The notes: generated from the sequence alone by a model not told the origin. DNA of 64,000 nucleotides from Sorangium cellulosum (GCF_004135735.1 NZ_CP012670.1:9061501-9125500); one strand, 5' to 3'. Counted from the stretch's first letter, positions 34,109 to 43,495 are shown. Program-made: numbers and translations.

Positions 34109-34150
34109 CGGCTCGCCCCGTGACGGCTCGCCCCGTGACGGCCCCGCCCG
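34107..34150. repeat. 15-base tandem repeats between MoxR and DUF5682 genes
   Basis: Three copies of CCGTGACGGCTCGCC (the last diverged) fill the gap between stop and next start. They supply three GTGA or TGACGG words but no ribosome binding site. Confidence 0.7.
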
Positions 34151-34163
34151 CGATGGAGCCCTG

Positions 34164-36590
34164 ATGGACCTGGACCTCGACCGGCTCGCCGCCGTCCACC
34201 TCTTCCCGGTGCGCCACCACTCGCCGCGCTCCAGCGCGGCGCTCCGCGCCTACCTCGACGAGGTGCGCCCGAAGGCGGTCTTCGTCGAGGGCCCGAGCGA
34301 CGCGAACGCGCTGCTCGAGGCGCTGGTCGACCCGAGGACCGTGCCCCCGGTCGCGATCCTCGGCTACCGGACCGACGGCGCGCCCGCGTCGTCGCTGTGG
34401 CCGTTCGCCGCGTACTCGCCCGAGTACGTGGCGCTGAAGTGGGCGTTCGAGCACGGCGCGCGCGCGGAGCTCATCGACGTGCCCGTGGGCGTGACGCTCG
34501 CGCCGTTCGAGGGGGATCGGGTCGGCCACGACGACGCCGAGGACCCGGGCGGCGACGCGCGCGCGGTCGGGGCGGAGCGCGGGGAGGACGGCGACGACGA
34601 CGCCGCGGACGACGCGCCGGCGAGCGCGGAGGGCGAGCACGATGGCCCCCACGACGCGGGCGAGAGCATCTACGAGGCGTGCGCGCGGGCCCGGGGCTTC
34701 CGCTCGTTCGAGGAGTTCTGGGAGGCCTCGTTCGAGGCGCCCCGCCACGATCCCCGGTCGTTCCGCGAGGCGCTGCTCGCGTACGCGGACCTCGTGCGCG
34801 GCGAGGGCGACCGGCTGGTCCACCGGGCGCGCGACGCGTACATGGCGCGGCGCCTGCTCGACCGCATGGGGCCGGGCCTCGCGCCGCACGAGGTCGTGGC
34901 CGTGCTCGGCGCGGCGCACGCGGCGGCGTTCGCGGCCCGCGACGTCGATCCCGCGCTGGAGGCGCGGCTGCCGGCCCCGGCGCCGTGCGCGGCGACGCTG
35001 ATCCCGTTCAGCTTCCCGCGCCTGTCCGAGCAGCTCGGCTACGGCGCGGGCAACCGGGCGCCGCAGTACTACCAGCGCGCCCACGACGCCGGCGGCGACT
35101 TCCGCCGCGCCACGCTCGAGGTGCTGATCGACTTCACCGAGCACCTGCGCCTGCGCGGCTTCATGGCGTCGCTGGCCGACACGATCGAGGCGTTCCGCCT
35201 CGCGGTGGCGCTCGCCGAGCACCGCGGCAAGGCCGAGCCCGGCCTCGACGAGGTGCGCGAGGCGACCATCGCGACCCTGTGCCGCGGCGACGCCACGCAC
35301 GTCGACGGCTTCCTCTGGCCGGCGGTCATCGGCCGCAACGTGGGCCGCGTCGCCGACCGGATCGGGAAGAACTCGCTCCAGGAGGAGTTCTGGCGCGAGG
35401 TGCGCGAGCGGAGGCTCCCCGCCACGGACGCGCCCGAGTCGTTCCGGCTCTCGCTCACCAACGAGGTCGAGGTCGGCACGAGCGTGCTCCTGCACCGGCT
35501 CCGCATCGCGAAGATCCCCTTCGCGGCGTACGCCGGCACGCGCGCGGCGGGGCGGCGCGCCGGGGCGGCGGGGCGGCGCGGCGGGGCGGCGCAGCAGGCG
35601 CCGCCGGAGGAGCTGCTCGGGCAGCTCAGCGAGACGTGGGAGGCGCAGTGGACGCCGGCGACCGACGTGGCGCTGGTCGAGAAGATCGTCCTCGGCGACA
35701 CGCTGGAGCAGGTGGCGACGCGGCTGCTCGAGGAGGATCTCGCGGCCTGCCACACGACGGGCGAGGCCGCGGACGTGCTCCTGAACGGCGTGCTCGCGTC
35801 GAGCGCGCGCGCCGTGGCCGCGGCGCTGCGCGCGTGCGACCAGCTCGCGGCGGGCGACGGCGACCTGCCGTCGCTGGCGCGCGCGTGCCGCGCGTTCGCG
35901 GGGCTCGTGTCGTTCGGGTCGTCGCGGTCGCTGTCGTCGCTCGGCGACGGGGTGATCGCGCCGATGCTGGAGAGGACGTTCGCGCGCGCGGTGCTGCGCG
36001 TCCACGGCGGCTGCACGGGCAACGACGAGGCGGTGGCGGGGGCCAAGGAGGCGCTGCGCACGCTGCACGACGTGGCGCTGTCGCAGCCGCTCGTCGACCG
36101 CGGGGCGTGGCTCGAGGCGGCGCGGGGGCTCGTGGACAGCGAGGCGGTGAACCCCACGGCGTCGGGGCTGGCCTGCGGGCTGCTCTACCTGGCGCAGGCG
36201 ATCGACGACGCGGAGGTGGCGCGGGTCGTGGGGTTGCGGCTCGGGGGCGCGGCCCCGCCCGAGGCGGCGGCGTCGTTCCTGGCCGGCTTCCTCGAGGTGA
36301 ACGCGCTGGTGCTCGTGAAGAGCCGGCCGGTGGTGGAGGCGCTCGACGCGTTCCTCGGCGGCATCGCGCCGGAGCGCTTCAAGGACGCGCTGCCGGTCTT
36401 GCGGCGCGCGTTCTCGGGGCTCGGGGCGACGGAGCGGCGGTACCTGCTCGAGAACGTGCTCGCGACGCGGAAGCTCGGGGACAAGGCGCGGGCGGCCCAG
36501 GCGGTGCTGCTGGAGAAGGACCGGGAGAAGCTCAAGGAGATGAGCGACGAGCTGGCCCAGGCGATGGATGATCTGGACGAGCTGTTATGA
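34164..36590 (+). CDS. DUF5682 family protein of the MoxR-VWA module
   Basis: A large 808-residue protein. The N-terminus (LAAVHLFPVRHHSPRSSAAL, RAYLDEVRPKAVFVEGPSDA, VPPVAILGYRTDGAPASSLW, FAAYSPEYVALKWAFEHG) is typical of DUF5682 proteins, which resemble ChaN/TraB-like folds at the start. A poorly conserved acidic spacer (about residues 115-170) is followed by a helical body with QYYQRAHDAGGDFRRATLEV, LRGFMASLADTIEAFRLAVA and DVALVEKIVLGDTLEQVATR. A short Ala/Gly/Arg repeat (GRRAGAAGRRGGAA) interrupts the middle. The C-terminus is coiled (LEKDREKLKEMSDELAQAMD). Function unknown; conserved linkage with MoxR ATPases and VWA proteins suggests one complex. Start ATG 34164 lies after the repeat-filled gap. 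Confidence 0.85.
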   Translation: MDLDLDRLAAVHLFPVRHHSPRSSAALRAYLDEVRPKAVFVEGPSDANALLEALVDPRTVPPVAILGYRTDGAPASSLWPFAAYSPEYVALKWAFEHGARAELIDVPVGVTLAPFEGDRVGHDDAEDPGGDARAVGAERGEDGDDDAADDAPASAEGEHDGPHDAGESIYEACARARGFRSFEEFWEASFEAPRHDPRSFREALLAYADLVRGEGDRLVHRARDAYMARRLLDRMGPGLAPHEVVAVLGAAHAAAFAARDVDPALEARLPAPAPCAATLIPFSFPRLSEQLGYGAGNRAPQYYQRAHDAGGDFRRATLEVLIDFTEHLRLRGFMASLADTIEAFRLAVALAEHRGKAEPGLDEVREATIATLCRGDATHVDGFLWPAVIGRNVGRVADRIGKNSLQEEFWREVRERRLPATDAPESFRLSLTNEVEVGTSVLLHRLRIAKIPFAAYAGTRAAGRRAGAAGRRGGAAQQAPPEELLGQLSETWEAQWTPATDVALVEKIVLGDTLEQVATRLLEEDLAACHTTGEAADVLLNGVLASSARAVAAALRACDQLAAGDGDLPSLARACRAFAGLVSFGSSRSLSSLGDGVIAPMLERTFARAVLRVHGGCTGNDEAVAGAKEALRTLHDVALSQPLVDRGAWLEAARGLVDSEAVNPTASGLACGLLYLAQAIDDAEVARVVGLRLGGAAPPEAAASFLAGFLEVNALVLVKSRPVVEALDAFLGGIAPERFKDALPVLRRAFSGLGATERRYLLENVLATRKLGDKARAAQAVLLEKDREKLKEMSDELAQAMDDLDELL

Positions 36591-36670
36591 GCGGGCGGCG
36601 CCCGGGGTGGGCCAGGGGATCGGTTGTTCGGGGGACGCGTGGTGAGAGAGCGGGAGATCCGGGTGGATCG

Positions 36671-36915
36671 CGCCGGAGGGAGGGGCCGCGCGGCGGGGGC
36701 GGGGGGGCGCTGGCCATCCGCCAAGACCGGGACCGGGGCGCTTGCGCATTCACCACCGCCCGGCATGTCTCCCTGTCGGGCCACGCCACCTGGGACGTCT
36801 CGTTGCGCGCCACACGAGGCGCGCCTGAGACCTCGAGCCCGCTGAGACCTTATGGCACCTCGGTCGGTGCTCGGCGCGCCCCCCCGCCCCCGCCGCGCGG
36901 CCCCTCCCTCCGGCG
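36671..36915. repeat. inverted repeat with 40-base perfect arms
   Basis: Arms 36671-36710 and 36876-36915 are exact reverse complements, starting CGCCGGAGGGAGGGGCCGCG on the left. The 165-base loop contains no gene. Possible mobile miniature element or a strong structured RNA in the operon. Confidence 0.9.
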
Positions 36916-36977
36916 CTCACGCCTCGCTTCACGGCAGATCGGCGTGATTCATGACGTGATTCATGAAGAGAGCGGTA

Positions 36978-37130
36978 GGCCCCCGGAGAGGGTGTTCGTC
37001 GCGCGGGGTGGGGGACGGGCCGTGTCTGAGCCCAAGAGAGCGATCTCCTCCGGCAACGCCGGAGGACATCGCTCTCAGGCGAGTTCGGCGGGGCTTCCAC
37101 CCCGCGCGACGAACACCCTCTCCGGGGGCC
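36978..37130. repeat. nested palindrome, 34-base arms with inner hairpin
   Basis: Outer arms 36978-37011 and 37097-37130 are perfect reverse complements, starting GGCCCCCGGAGAGGGTGTTC. Inside, GAGAGCGAT (37036-37044) pairs with ATCGCTCTC (37068-37076) and TCCTCCGGC (37046-37054) pairs with GCCGGAGGA (37058-37066) around AAC. The element lies about 75 bases before the VWA start. Confidence 0.9.
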
Positions 37131-37203
37131 GGGCAGATCAGCACGACCTCCCATGCAGCAAGCGACAAGCTCGCTCCCCCGGAATGAGCAGGAGACCCCC
37201 GCG

Positions 37204-38436
37204 ATGAGCGCACGCACCCCCCGAAAGGGCCCCTCCCCCGCCCCCGCGCCGGACGACCTCACCGACGCCGACCGCGACGCTCTCCTGCGCTGGCGCCTCG
37301 CCCTCGGCCCCGAGGCCGAGCGCGTCGACCCGCGCCTCGACCTCGGCCACCTCGGCGGCGCGGCCTCCGCGCTCCACGTCGACCCGCGCCGCGTGGGCGA
37401 CCTCGACCGGGCGCTCTCCTTCCTCTACGACGAGCGCGCCGGCAACCTCGGCGGCTCGCGGCCCTACGTCCCCGAGTGGCTCGCCGCCGTGCGCGAGTTC
37501 TTCAGCCACGAGGTCGTCGCCCTCGTCCAGAAGGACGCCATCGAGCGACGAGGGCTCACCCAGCTCCTCTTCGAGCCAGAGACGCTGCCGTTCCTCGAGA
37601 AGAACGTCGAGCTCGTCGCCACCCTCATGAGCGCCAGAGGCCTCATCCCCGACGCCGCCCGCGAGGCCGCCCGGCAGATCGTGCGCGAGGTCGTCGACGA
37701 GGTGCGCCGCGCGCTGGAGTCCGAGGTCCGCACCGCCGTCGTCGGCGCGCTCCGGCGGAACACCACGAGCCCGCTGCGCGTCCTCAGGAACCTCGACTGG
37801 AAGCGCACCATCCGCAAGAACCTGAAGGGTTGGGACGCCGAGCGGCGCCGCCTCGTGCCCGACAAGCTCTATTTCTGGGCCAACCAGACGCGAAGGCACG
37901 AGTGGGACGTCGCCATCCTCGTCGACCAGTCAGGCTCCATGGGCGAGAGCGTCGTCTACAGCTCCATCATGGCGGCCATCTTCGCGTCGCTCGATGTCCT
38001 CCGCACCCGGCTCCTCTTCTTCGACACCGAGGTCGTCGACGTGACGCCGATGCTCGTCGATCCGGTCGACGTGCTGTTCACCGCGCAGCTCGGCGGCGGC
38101 ACCGACATCAACCGCGCCGTGGCCTACGCCCAGGAACACTTCATCGAGCGGCCCGAGAAGACGCTGTTCATCCTGATCACGGACCTGTTCGAGGGCGGAA
38201 ACGCCGAGGAGCTCCTCGCCCGGATGCGGAGGCTCGCCGACGACAAGGTGCGCTCGATCTGCCTGCTCGCGCTCTCGGACAGCGGAAAGCCCTCGTACGA
38301 TCACGACATGGCGCAGAAGCTCGCCGCGCTCGGGACTCCCTGCTTCGGCTGCACACCGAAGCTCCTCGTCAAGGTGGTGGAGCGGATCATGCGAGGGCAG
38401 GACCTCGGCCCGCTGCTCGAGGCCGAGGCGAGCTGA
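37204..38436 (+). CDS. VWA domain protein (CoxE-like) of the MoxR module
   Basis: A 410-residue protein. Residues 1-235 are helical and of unknown fold (DADRDALLRWRLALGPEAER, LDWKRTIRKNLKGWDAERRR). The C-terminal von Willebrand A domain begins EWDVAILVDQSGSMGESVVY with the MIDAS motif DxSxS at 241-245, the MIDAS Thr in QLGGGTDINRAVAYAQEHF, and the Asp in LFILITDLFEGGN. These metal-binding residues are complete, so it can bind a ligand under control of the MoxR ATPase. The ATG at 37204 has AGGAG nine bases upstream; the longer start 37153 has none. It is separated from DUF5682 by a palindrome-filled gap, so co-transcription is uncertain. Confidence 0.88.
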   Translation: MSARTPRKGPSPAPAPDDLTDADRDALLRWRLALGPEAERVDPRLDLGHLGGAASALHVDPRRVGDLDRALSFLYDERAGNLGGSRPYVPEWLAAVREFFSHEVVALVQKDAIERRGLTQLLFEPETLPFLEKNVELVATLMSARGLIPDAAREAARQIVREVVDEVRRALESEVRTAVVGALRRNTTSPLRVLRNLDWKRTIRKNLKGWDAERRRLVPDKLYFWANQTRRHEWDVAILVDQSGSMGESVVYSSIMAAIFASLDVLRTRLLFFDTEVVDVTPMLVDPVDVLFTAQLGGGTDINRAVAYAQEHFIERPEKTLFILITDLFEGGNAEELLARMRRLADDKVRSICLLALSDSGKPSYDHDMAQKLAALGTPCFGCTPKLLVKVVERIMRGQDLGPLLEAEAS

Positions 38437-38941
38437 GCGCTCCGCGCGCGCCCTCGGCGGCACACCTGTGAAGCCGGTCACCTACGTTGAACAACGCGAT
38501 CCCGGTGCGTCAGCGCGTCCCCCACGCCCGTGGTCGCCACGCTCCGGGCACCAGGGCGTCTAGCCCGCGCGCGTCTCGGTCCGCCGCGCCGCGGCGCGCT
38601 TCCGCGCTGCGGCGCGCCGGGCAGCGCCCGCGGCGCCGCGCCGGCGGCCACCCGCTGCGCGATACGCCTCTTCGAGGGGCGACTCGACCGAGAGCGAACC
38701 GGTGCCTTTCGCGGCGCTGATCGAAGGGCCAACTAGACTGATGGAAAGTTTCACTTGAACTACCAATGCGGTGGCGGACAGATCACGTCGTGCAGCGGAG
38801 GGCTCATCACCTATAAACCGTTTCGATCTTGCACGCAGCAACACAACGAGAAGATCAGGAGCCCTGGAGCGTCCGTCCGGACGTGTTGACGTCCACCCGG
38901 GAGGCCCACTCGCCTTCCGCCACGGAGGTCGGAAGCACGCT

Positions 38942-39012
38942 CATGTGCACCACGGAGGCACGAAGGCACGGGTCTGGACCTGTTCCGTGCCTTCGTGTCT
39001 CCGTGGTGCATG
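38942..39012. repeat. palindrome with CACCACGGAGGCACGAAGGC-type arms
   Basis: Left arm 38942-38971 and right arm 38985-39012 pair over about 28 bases with two differences, loop about 13 bases. Could act as a bidirectional terminator, but resembles the repeated palindromes elsewhere in the window. Confidence 0.8.
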
Positions 39013-39732
39013 ACGAGGGGGTGCCCCGGATGTCGCACCGGGCGCTCTGTCACGAACACGTTGCACGATGCAGGCCAACCATGCCGTGATGCCGGCATCG
39101 CCGCTTTTCCCGGGGTGCTCGCGGCGCGTCTTTCACCGTTGAAACGGCTGGTTGCAACCGTGGCGCAACGCCGCGCCGTCCGCCGGCGATCCCCTGGCGA
39201 TCCGGCGCTGCCGTCCCGGAGGGCCGCTCCGCGGCGGCCACCTCCGCCGAGGCGTCGCCGTCCACGGAGCCCGTCCCCTCACGGGACCGGCCCAGCGCGC
39301 CGCGGCGGCCACCTCGGAGGTCGTCCCGGCCGGCAGGGCCGAGCCGCGAAGATGCCGGGCGCCCGCTCGGCGCCCGGACGGATCGGCGGCCTGGGTGAGC
39401 GCGCTGAGCCTCAAGGCCAGCGCGCGGGGCGGGATCCTGAGCTCGTGCGGCAGCCCGGGCCGAGCGCCCGCGCCGTACCCGATTGACCCGTGGCTGGTCA
39501 AGGCACGCGGACCTCCGGTGGAGCACCGGCCCGCCGTTCGCACCCGCCGTTTGCAAGGGACGCCCACGAGCACCGGACAGGAACCCTCTCGCGCACCAGC
39601 GGCTCGGTCTCGGTCACGGCCTGGTAGCCGCGGCCTGGCGCCGCCCAGCACGCCGAACGGGCTGAAGCTCGTACGATTCGACGGGTTGTGGCCCCCGGCC
39701 GAGCCGTCGCGGCGCGTCCTGAAGGCAGAGGG

Positions 39733-39837
39733 ATGGGGGAGCCAGTGAAGCCGCAAGGGCACAAGGGTAGAGAGAGGGCTGTGCCCCGCTCACCTCGGTT
39801 CCTTGCGCCCTTGGCCCCCTGCGGCTGTCTCTCCCAT
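39733..39837. repeat. imperfect long palindrome with AAGGGCACAAGG arms
   Basis: The left arm around GAAGCCGCAAGGGCACAAGG pairs with CCTTGCGCCCTTGGCCCCCT and the following GCGGCT. There are gaps and a loop of about 35 bases. Similar word use (AAGGGCACAAGG / AAGGCACGG) to the palindrome at 38.9 kb. Confidence 0.6.
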
Positions 39838-39894
39838 CGGCGGATCGCGGCGGAGCTCGACGTGATCGGCGTTCCAGGGCGCCAGCAGCAGCGC

Positions 39895-40075
39895 ATTAAC
39901 AAAACTTTACCAAATATTCACCGTGACTTCATTCATCGCGATTGGTGGCGCTCGTCGAGAAGGCGCCACGGCGCGAAAGACGCACACAGCACCCTCCGTG
40001 TGACCTCTCCACAAGCTCAGACGCTTCGATGTTTCCCCAATGAGGCGTTGAGGGATCAGAAAAAAAAAGCAATCC
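39895..40075 (+). promoter_or_regulatory. AT-rich probable promoter region of the polyketide synthase operon
   Basis: Locally AT-rich sequence (for example TTAACAAAACTTTACC and a run of nine A near 40060) directly before the first synthase gene. A specific -35/-10 pair cannot be assigned with confidence. Confidence 0.35.
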
Positions 40076-40127
40076 GTCCGGGCGCTTGCAAAGCCCGGCA
40101 CCGGTGGTAACGTTCCGCGATTCTTCT

Positions 40128-43100
40128 ATGTCCGAGACGACATCGCTGAGCCCTGCCCTGGCGCCGGGTCTAGGGGATTGCTGCGCTCGATCCACGGAGG
40201 ATGCATCGCCATCATCGGTTATCGCTCGTCCATTCGCTGATATCGCCGTGGTGGGGATGGGATGCCGCTTCCCTGGCGGCATCGACTCGCCTGCGTCCTT
40301 GTGGGCGGCGCTCTCTGCGGGGCGCGATCTCGTCAGCGAGGTCCCGCCGGACCGGTGGGATGTCGACGCTTACTACGACGCCGACACGAGCGCCCCCGGG
40401 AAGATCGCGACCCGTCATGGCGGCTTCCTCGCCGGGGTCGCGGCCTTCGACGCGCCATTCTTCGGCCTCTCGCCGCGCGAAGCGAAGCACATGGATCCGC
40501 AGCAGCGCCTCGGCCTGGAGACGGCGTGGGAGGCGCTGGAGGACGCGGGCATGGATGTGGGAGGCCTGCGGGGCAGCCGGGCAGGCGTGTTCGTCGGCTC
40601 GATGTGGGCGGAGTACGACGTGCTCGCGGCGCGACATTTCGAGTCGATTTCGCCCCACGGGGCCACGGGGAACGACCCGGGAATGATCGCGGCGCGCATC
40701 GCGTACACCTTCGGCCTCCGCGGGCCGGCCTTGTCGGTGAACACGGCGTCGTCGTCCTCCCTCGTGGCCGTGCACCTCGCGCTGCAAAGCCTGCAGAACG
40801 GAGAGTGTGACCTCGCGCTGGCCGGCGGCGTGAACCTGATCCTGACTCCGTACAACACGATCAAGATGACGAAGCTCGGCACGATGGCGCCGGACGGCCG
40901 GTGCAAGGCGTTCGACCACCGGGCCAACGGCTACGTGCGCGCCGAGGGCGTCGGGTTCGTGGTCCTGAAGCGGCTGTCGCGAGCGGCCGCGGACGGCGAT
41001 CGGATCCATGCGGTGGTGCGTGGCGCGGCCGTGAACAACGACGGGCTCACCGAGGGGCTGACCGCGCCGAGCGTGGAAGCGCAGGAGGCCGTGCTGCGGG
41101 AAGCTTATGCGCGCGCCGGGGTATCTCCCGCCGAGGTGGACTACGTCGAGGCGCACGGGACGGGAACGCCGCTCGGCGATCGCGTGGAGGCGACGGCGCT
41201 CGGGCGGGTGCTCGGCAAAGGACGCGCGGCCGATCGCGCGCTGCGGATCGGCTCGATCAAGACCAACCTCGGTCACGCGGAGGCGGCCGCCGGCATCGCC
41301 GGGCTGATGAAGGCGGCGCTGTCGCTGCGCCATGGATGGATCCCGGCGAGTCTGCACCTGGAGCGCCCGCACCCGGAGATACCCCTCGAATCGCTGGGCC
41401 TCGAGGTCCAGACGGAGAGCGGCGCGTGGCCCGAGGTCGATCGGCCGCGGCGAGCAGGCGTGAGCTCCTTCGGCTTCGGCGGCACGAACTGCCATGTGGT
41501 GCTCGAGGAGTGGCGCGGCGGCGTCCAGCAGGACGCCGGGCGCGATGGCGTCCAGCAGGACGCCGGGCGCGATGGCGTCCAGCAGGACGCCGGGCGCGGT
41601 GGCGTCCAGCAGGACGCCGCGGAGGCGGATCGCGAGCCGGGCGCCACGCCGCCTGTGCCTGTCCTCCCCCTCGTGCTGTCGGCGAGGGACCCCGGGGCGC
41701 TGCGGGCGCAGGCGGGCCGGTGGGCGGCGTGGCTCACGGCGCACGCGGAGGCGCGCTGGGCGGACGTGGTCCACACGGCGGCGGTGCGGCGGACGCACCT
41801 CGGCGCGCGGGCCGCGGTGATGGCGGCCAGCGTGGCCGAGGCCGTCGAGGCGCTGACGGCCCTCGCCGAAGGGCGCGCCCACAGGGCGGTGACGACCGGT
41901 GAGGCGCGCGCGCGGGGCAAGGCGGTCTTCGTGTTCCCGGGCCAGGGCAGCCAGTGGCCGGCGATGGGGCGAGCGCTCCTGTCCGCGTCGAGGGTGTTCA
42001 CCGAGGCCGTCGAGGCGTGCGACGCGGCGCTGAAGCCGCTGACCGGCTGGTCGGTGCTCGCGGTGCTGCGCGGCGACGAGGGGGAGGCGGCGCCGTCGCT
42101 CGACCGCGCCGACGTGGTGCAGCCCGCCCTGTTCGCGATGGCGGTCGGGCTGTCCGCCGTCTACCGCGCGTGGGGCCTCGAGCCTTCGGCCGTGGTGGGC
42201 CACAGCCAGGGCGAGGTCCCGGCCGCGTACGCGGCGGGGGCGCTCTCGCTCGACGACGCGGCGCGGATCGTGGCGGTCCGGAGCGCGCTCGTGCGGCGGC
42301 TCTCGGGCGCGGGGGCGATCGCGGCGGTGGAGCTGCCGGTCAGCGAGGTGGAGCGTCGCCTCGCGCCGTTCGAGGGCGCGCTGTCCGTCGCGGTGGTGAA
42401 CACGTCGAGCTCCACGGCCGTGTCCGGGGACGCCGACGCGGTGGACAGGCTGGTCTCGCAGCTCGAGGCCGAAGGCGTCTTTTGCCGGAAGGTGAACGTC
42501 GATTACGCGTCCCACAGCGCGCACGTGGACGTCGTGCTGCCGGAGCTCCGGGAGCGCCTGGCACAGGTCCGGCCGGTGGCCACGAGCCTCCCATTTTACT
42601 CGACGGTGACGGGCGGCGTGCTGGAGGGGACGGCGCTCGACGGGGCGTACTGGTGCCGCAACCTGCGCGAGCCGGTGCGCCTGGACCGCGCGCTCACCCG
42701 TCTGCTGGACGACGGGCACGAGGTCTTCGTGGAGGTCAGCGCGCACCCGCTCCTGGCCTTGCCGCTGGCCGCGGCGTGCGCCGAGCGCGACGGCGTGGTC
42801 AGCGGCAGCCTGCAGCGCGACGACGGCGGCCTCGGGCGGCTGCTCGGCGTGCTGGGGGCGCTGCATGTGCAGGGACATCCGATCGATTGGCGCGCGGTGC
42901 TGGCGCCGTTCGGCGGCGGCCTCACGGATCTGCCCACGTACGCGTTCCAGCGTCAGCGCTACTGGCTCGACACGGACGAGGCGCTCGCGGCCAGCGCGGC
43001 GTCCAGCGCCGCGGAAGCGTCGTGGTCAGAGAAGCTGGCCGGGCTGTCTCCCTCGCGGCGGGAGGAGCGGATGCTCGAATGGGTGCGCGCGGAGATCGCG

Positions 43101-43460
43101 GCGGTGCTCGGGCTGGCCGAGGCGCACGCGGTGCCGCCGGACGCCTTGCTGCGGGATCTCGGGCTGAAATCGCCGATCGCCGTGGAGCTGGGGAGCCGCC
43201 TGGGGCGCAGGACCCGCCGAAAGCTGCCCGTGACCTTCGCCTACAACTACCCGACACCGCGCGCGATCGCGCGCGCCCTCCTGGAGCCGATGTCGTCTCC
43301 CGAGCACACACCTGGTCGCGGGAGCCCGGATTCTCCATCGAGCGCCGCAGGCGAGCGCCGACCGCAGGAGGCGCATGCCGGCGCTGCGCCTCGACAGGCC
43401 CTGGAGCCGTCCGCGATGTCCGACGAGGAGCTGTTCCAGTCCATCGATGCGCTCGTCTAG
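40128..43460 (+). CDS. type I polyketide synthase, loading module KS(Ser)-AT-ACP
   Basis: A 1110-residue loading protein. The KS domain (about residues 35-460) has NTASSSS where DTACSSS is expected: the nucleophile Cys is Ser208 and the preceding Asp is Asn. The His residues in EAHGTGTPLGD and KTNLGHAEAAAGIAG remain. Such a KS cannot condense but can decarboxylate, as known for KSQ and the KS(Ser) loading modules of nystatin-type PKSs. AT (about 590-890): Ser693 in GHSQGE and YASH at 793-796, so methylmalonyl-CoA is predicted, giving a propionyl starter. ACP: LRDLGLKSPIAVEL with Ser1015. The KS-AT linker holds GVQQDAGRD repeats. The C-terminal tail MSDEELFQSIDALV is a probable docking helix. 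The ATG 40128 is chosen over an upstream TTG (40086); neither has a good ribosome binding site. Confidence 0.93.
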   Translation: MSETTSLSPALAPGLGDCCARSTEDASPSSVIARPFADIAVVGMGCRFPGGIDSPASLWAALSAGRDLVSEVPPDRWDVDAYYDADTSAPGKIATRHGGFLAGVAAFDAPFFGLSPREAKHMDPQQRLGLETAWEALEDAGMDVGGLRGSRAGVFVGSMWAEYDVLAARHFESISPHGATGNDPGMIAARIAYTFGLRGPALSVNTASSSSLVAVHLALQSLQNGECDLALAGGVNLILTPYNTIKMTKLGTMAPDGRCKAFDHRANGYVRAEGVGFVVLKRLSRAAADGDRIHAVVRGAAVNNDGLTEGLTAPSVEAQEAVLREAYARAGVSPAEVDYVEAHGTGTPLGDRVEATALGRVLGKGRAADRALRIGSIKTNLGHAEAAAGIAGLMKAALSLRHGWIPASLHLERPHPEIPLESLGLEVQTESGAWPEVDRPRRAGVSSFGFGGTNCHVVLEEWRGGVQQDAGRDGVQQDAGRDGVQQDAGRGGVQQDAAEADREPGATPPVPVLPLVLSARDPGALRAQAGRWAAWLTAHAEARWADVVHTAAVRRTHLGARAAVMAASVAEAVEALTALAEGRAHRAVTTGEARARGKAVFVFPGQGSQWPAMGRALLSASRVFTEAVEACDAALKPLTGWSVLAVLRGDEGEAAPSLDRADVVQPALFAMAVGLSAVYRAWGLEPSAVVGHSQGEVPAAYAAGALSLDDAARIVAVRSALVRRLSGAGAIAAVELPVSEVERRLAPFEGALSVAVVNTSSSTAVSGDADAVDRLVSQLEAEGVFCRKVNVDYASHSAHVDVVLPELRERLAQVRPVATSLPFYSTVTGGVLEGTALDGAYWCRNLREPVRLDRALTRLLDDGHEVFVEVSAHPLLALPLAAACAERDGVVSGSLQRDDGGLGRLLGVLGALHVQGHPIDWRAVLAPFGGGLTDLPTYAFQRQRYWLDTDEALAASAASSAAEASWSEKLAGLSPSRREERMLEWVRAEIAAVLGLAEAHAVPPDALLRDLGLKSPIAVELGSRLGRRTRRKLPVTFAYNYPTPRAIARALLEPMSSPEHTPGRGSPDSPSSAAGERRPQEAHAGAAPRQALEPSAMSDEELFQSIDALV
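41514..41622 (+). repeat. four 27-base in-frame repeats in the KS-AT linker
   Basis: Units encode Gly-Val-Gln-Gln-Asp-Ala-Gly-Arg-Asp/Gly, four copies with few changes, inside the linker after the KS domain of the loading module. Confidence 0.9.
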
Positions 43461-43495
43461 AGGGATCGTCAAACGCCGCGCCGCAAGGATTGCTC

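Larger units (their letters stand above)
36591..37203. other. gap between DUF5682 and VWA genes holding two long palindromes
   Basis: No protein-like frame on either strand. The gap holds a 40-base perfect inverted repeat and a nested 34-base inverted repeat with an inner hairpin, listed separately, plus a direct repeat GTGATTCATGA at about 36943-36966. Confidence 0.6.
38437..40127. other. 1.7-kb gene-free region before the polyketide synthase genes
   Basis: Open frames here are compositional shadows. The region holds a 28-base palindrome at 38942-39012 and a longer imperfect one near 39733-39837, short direct repeats (GCGGCGGCCACCTC at about 39231 and 39301), and an AT-rich stretch at 39895-40075 that should contain the polyketide synthase promoter. 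Confidence 0.5.

Noticed and set aside
38437..40127. Regulatory or resistance genes upstream of the polyketide synthase
   Set aside because: No frame with protein-like composition or recognisable motif is found in either direction.
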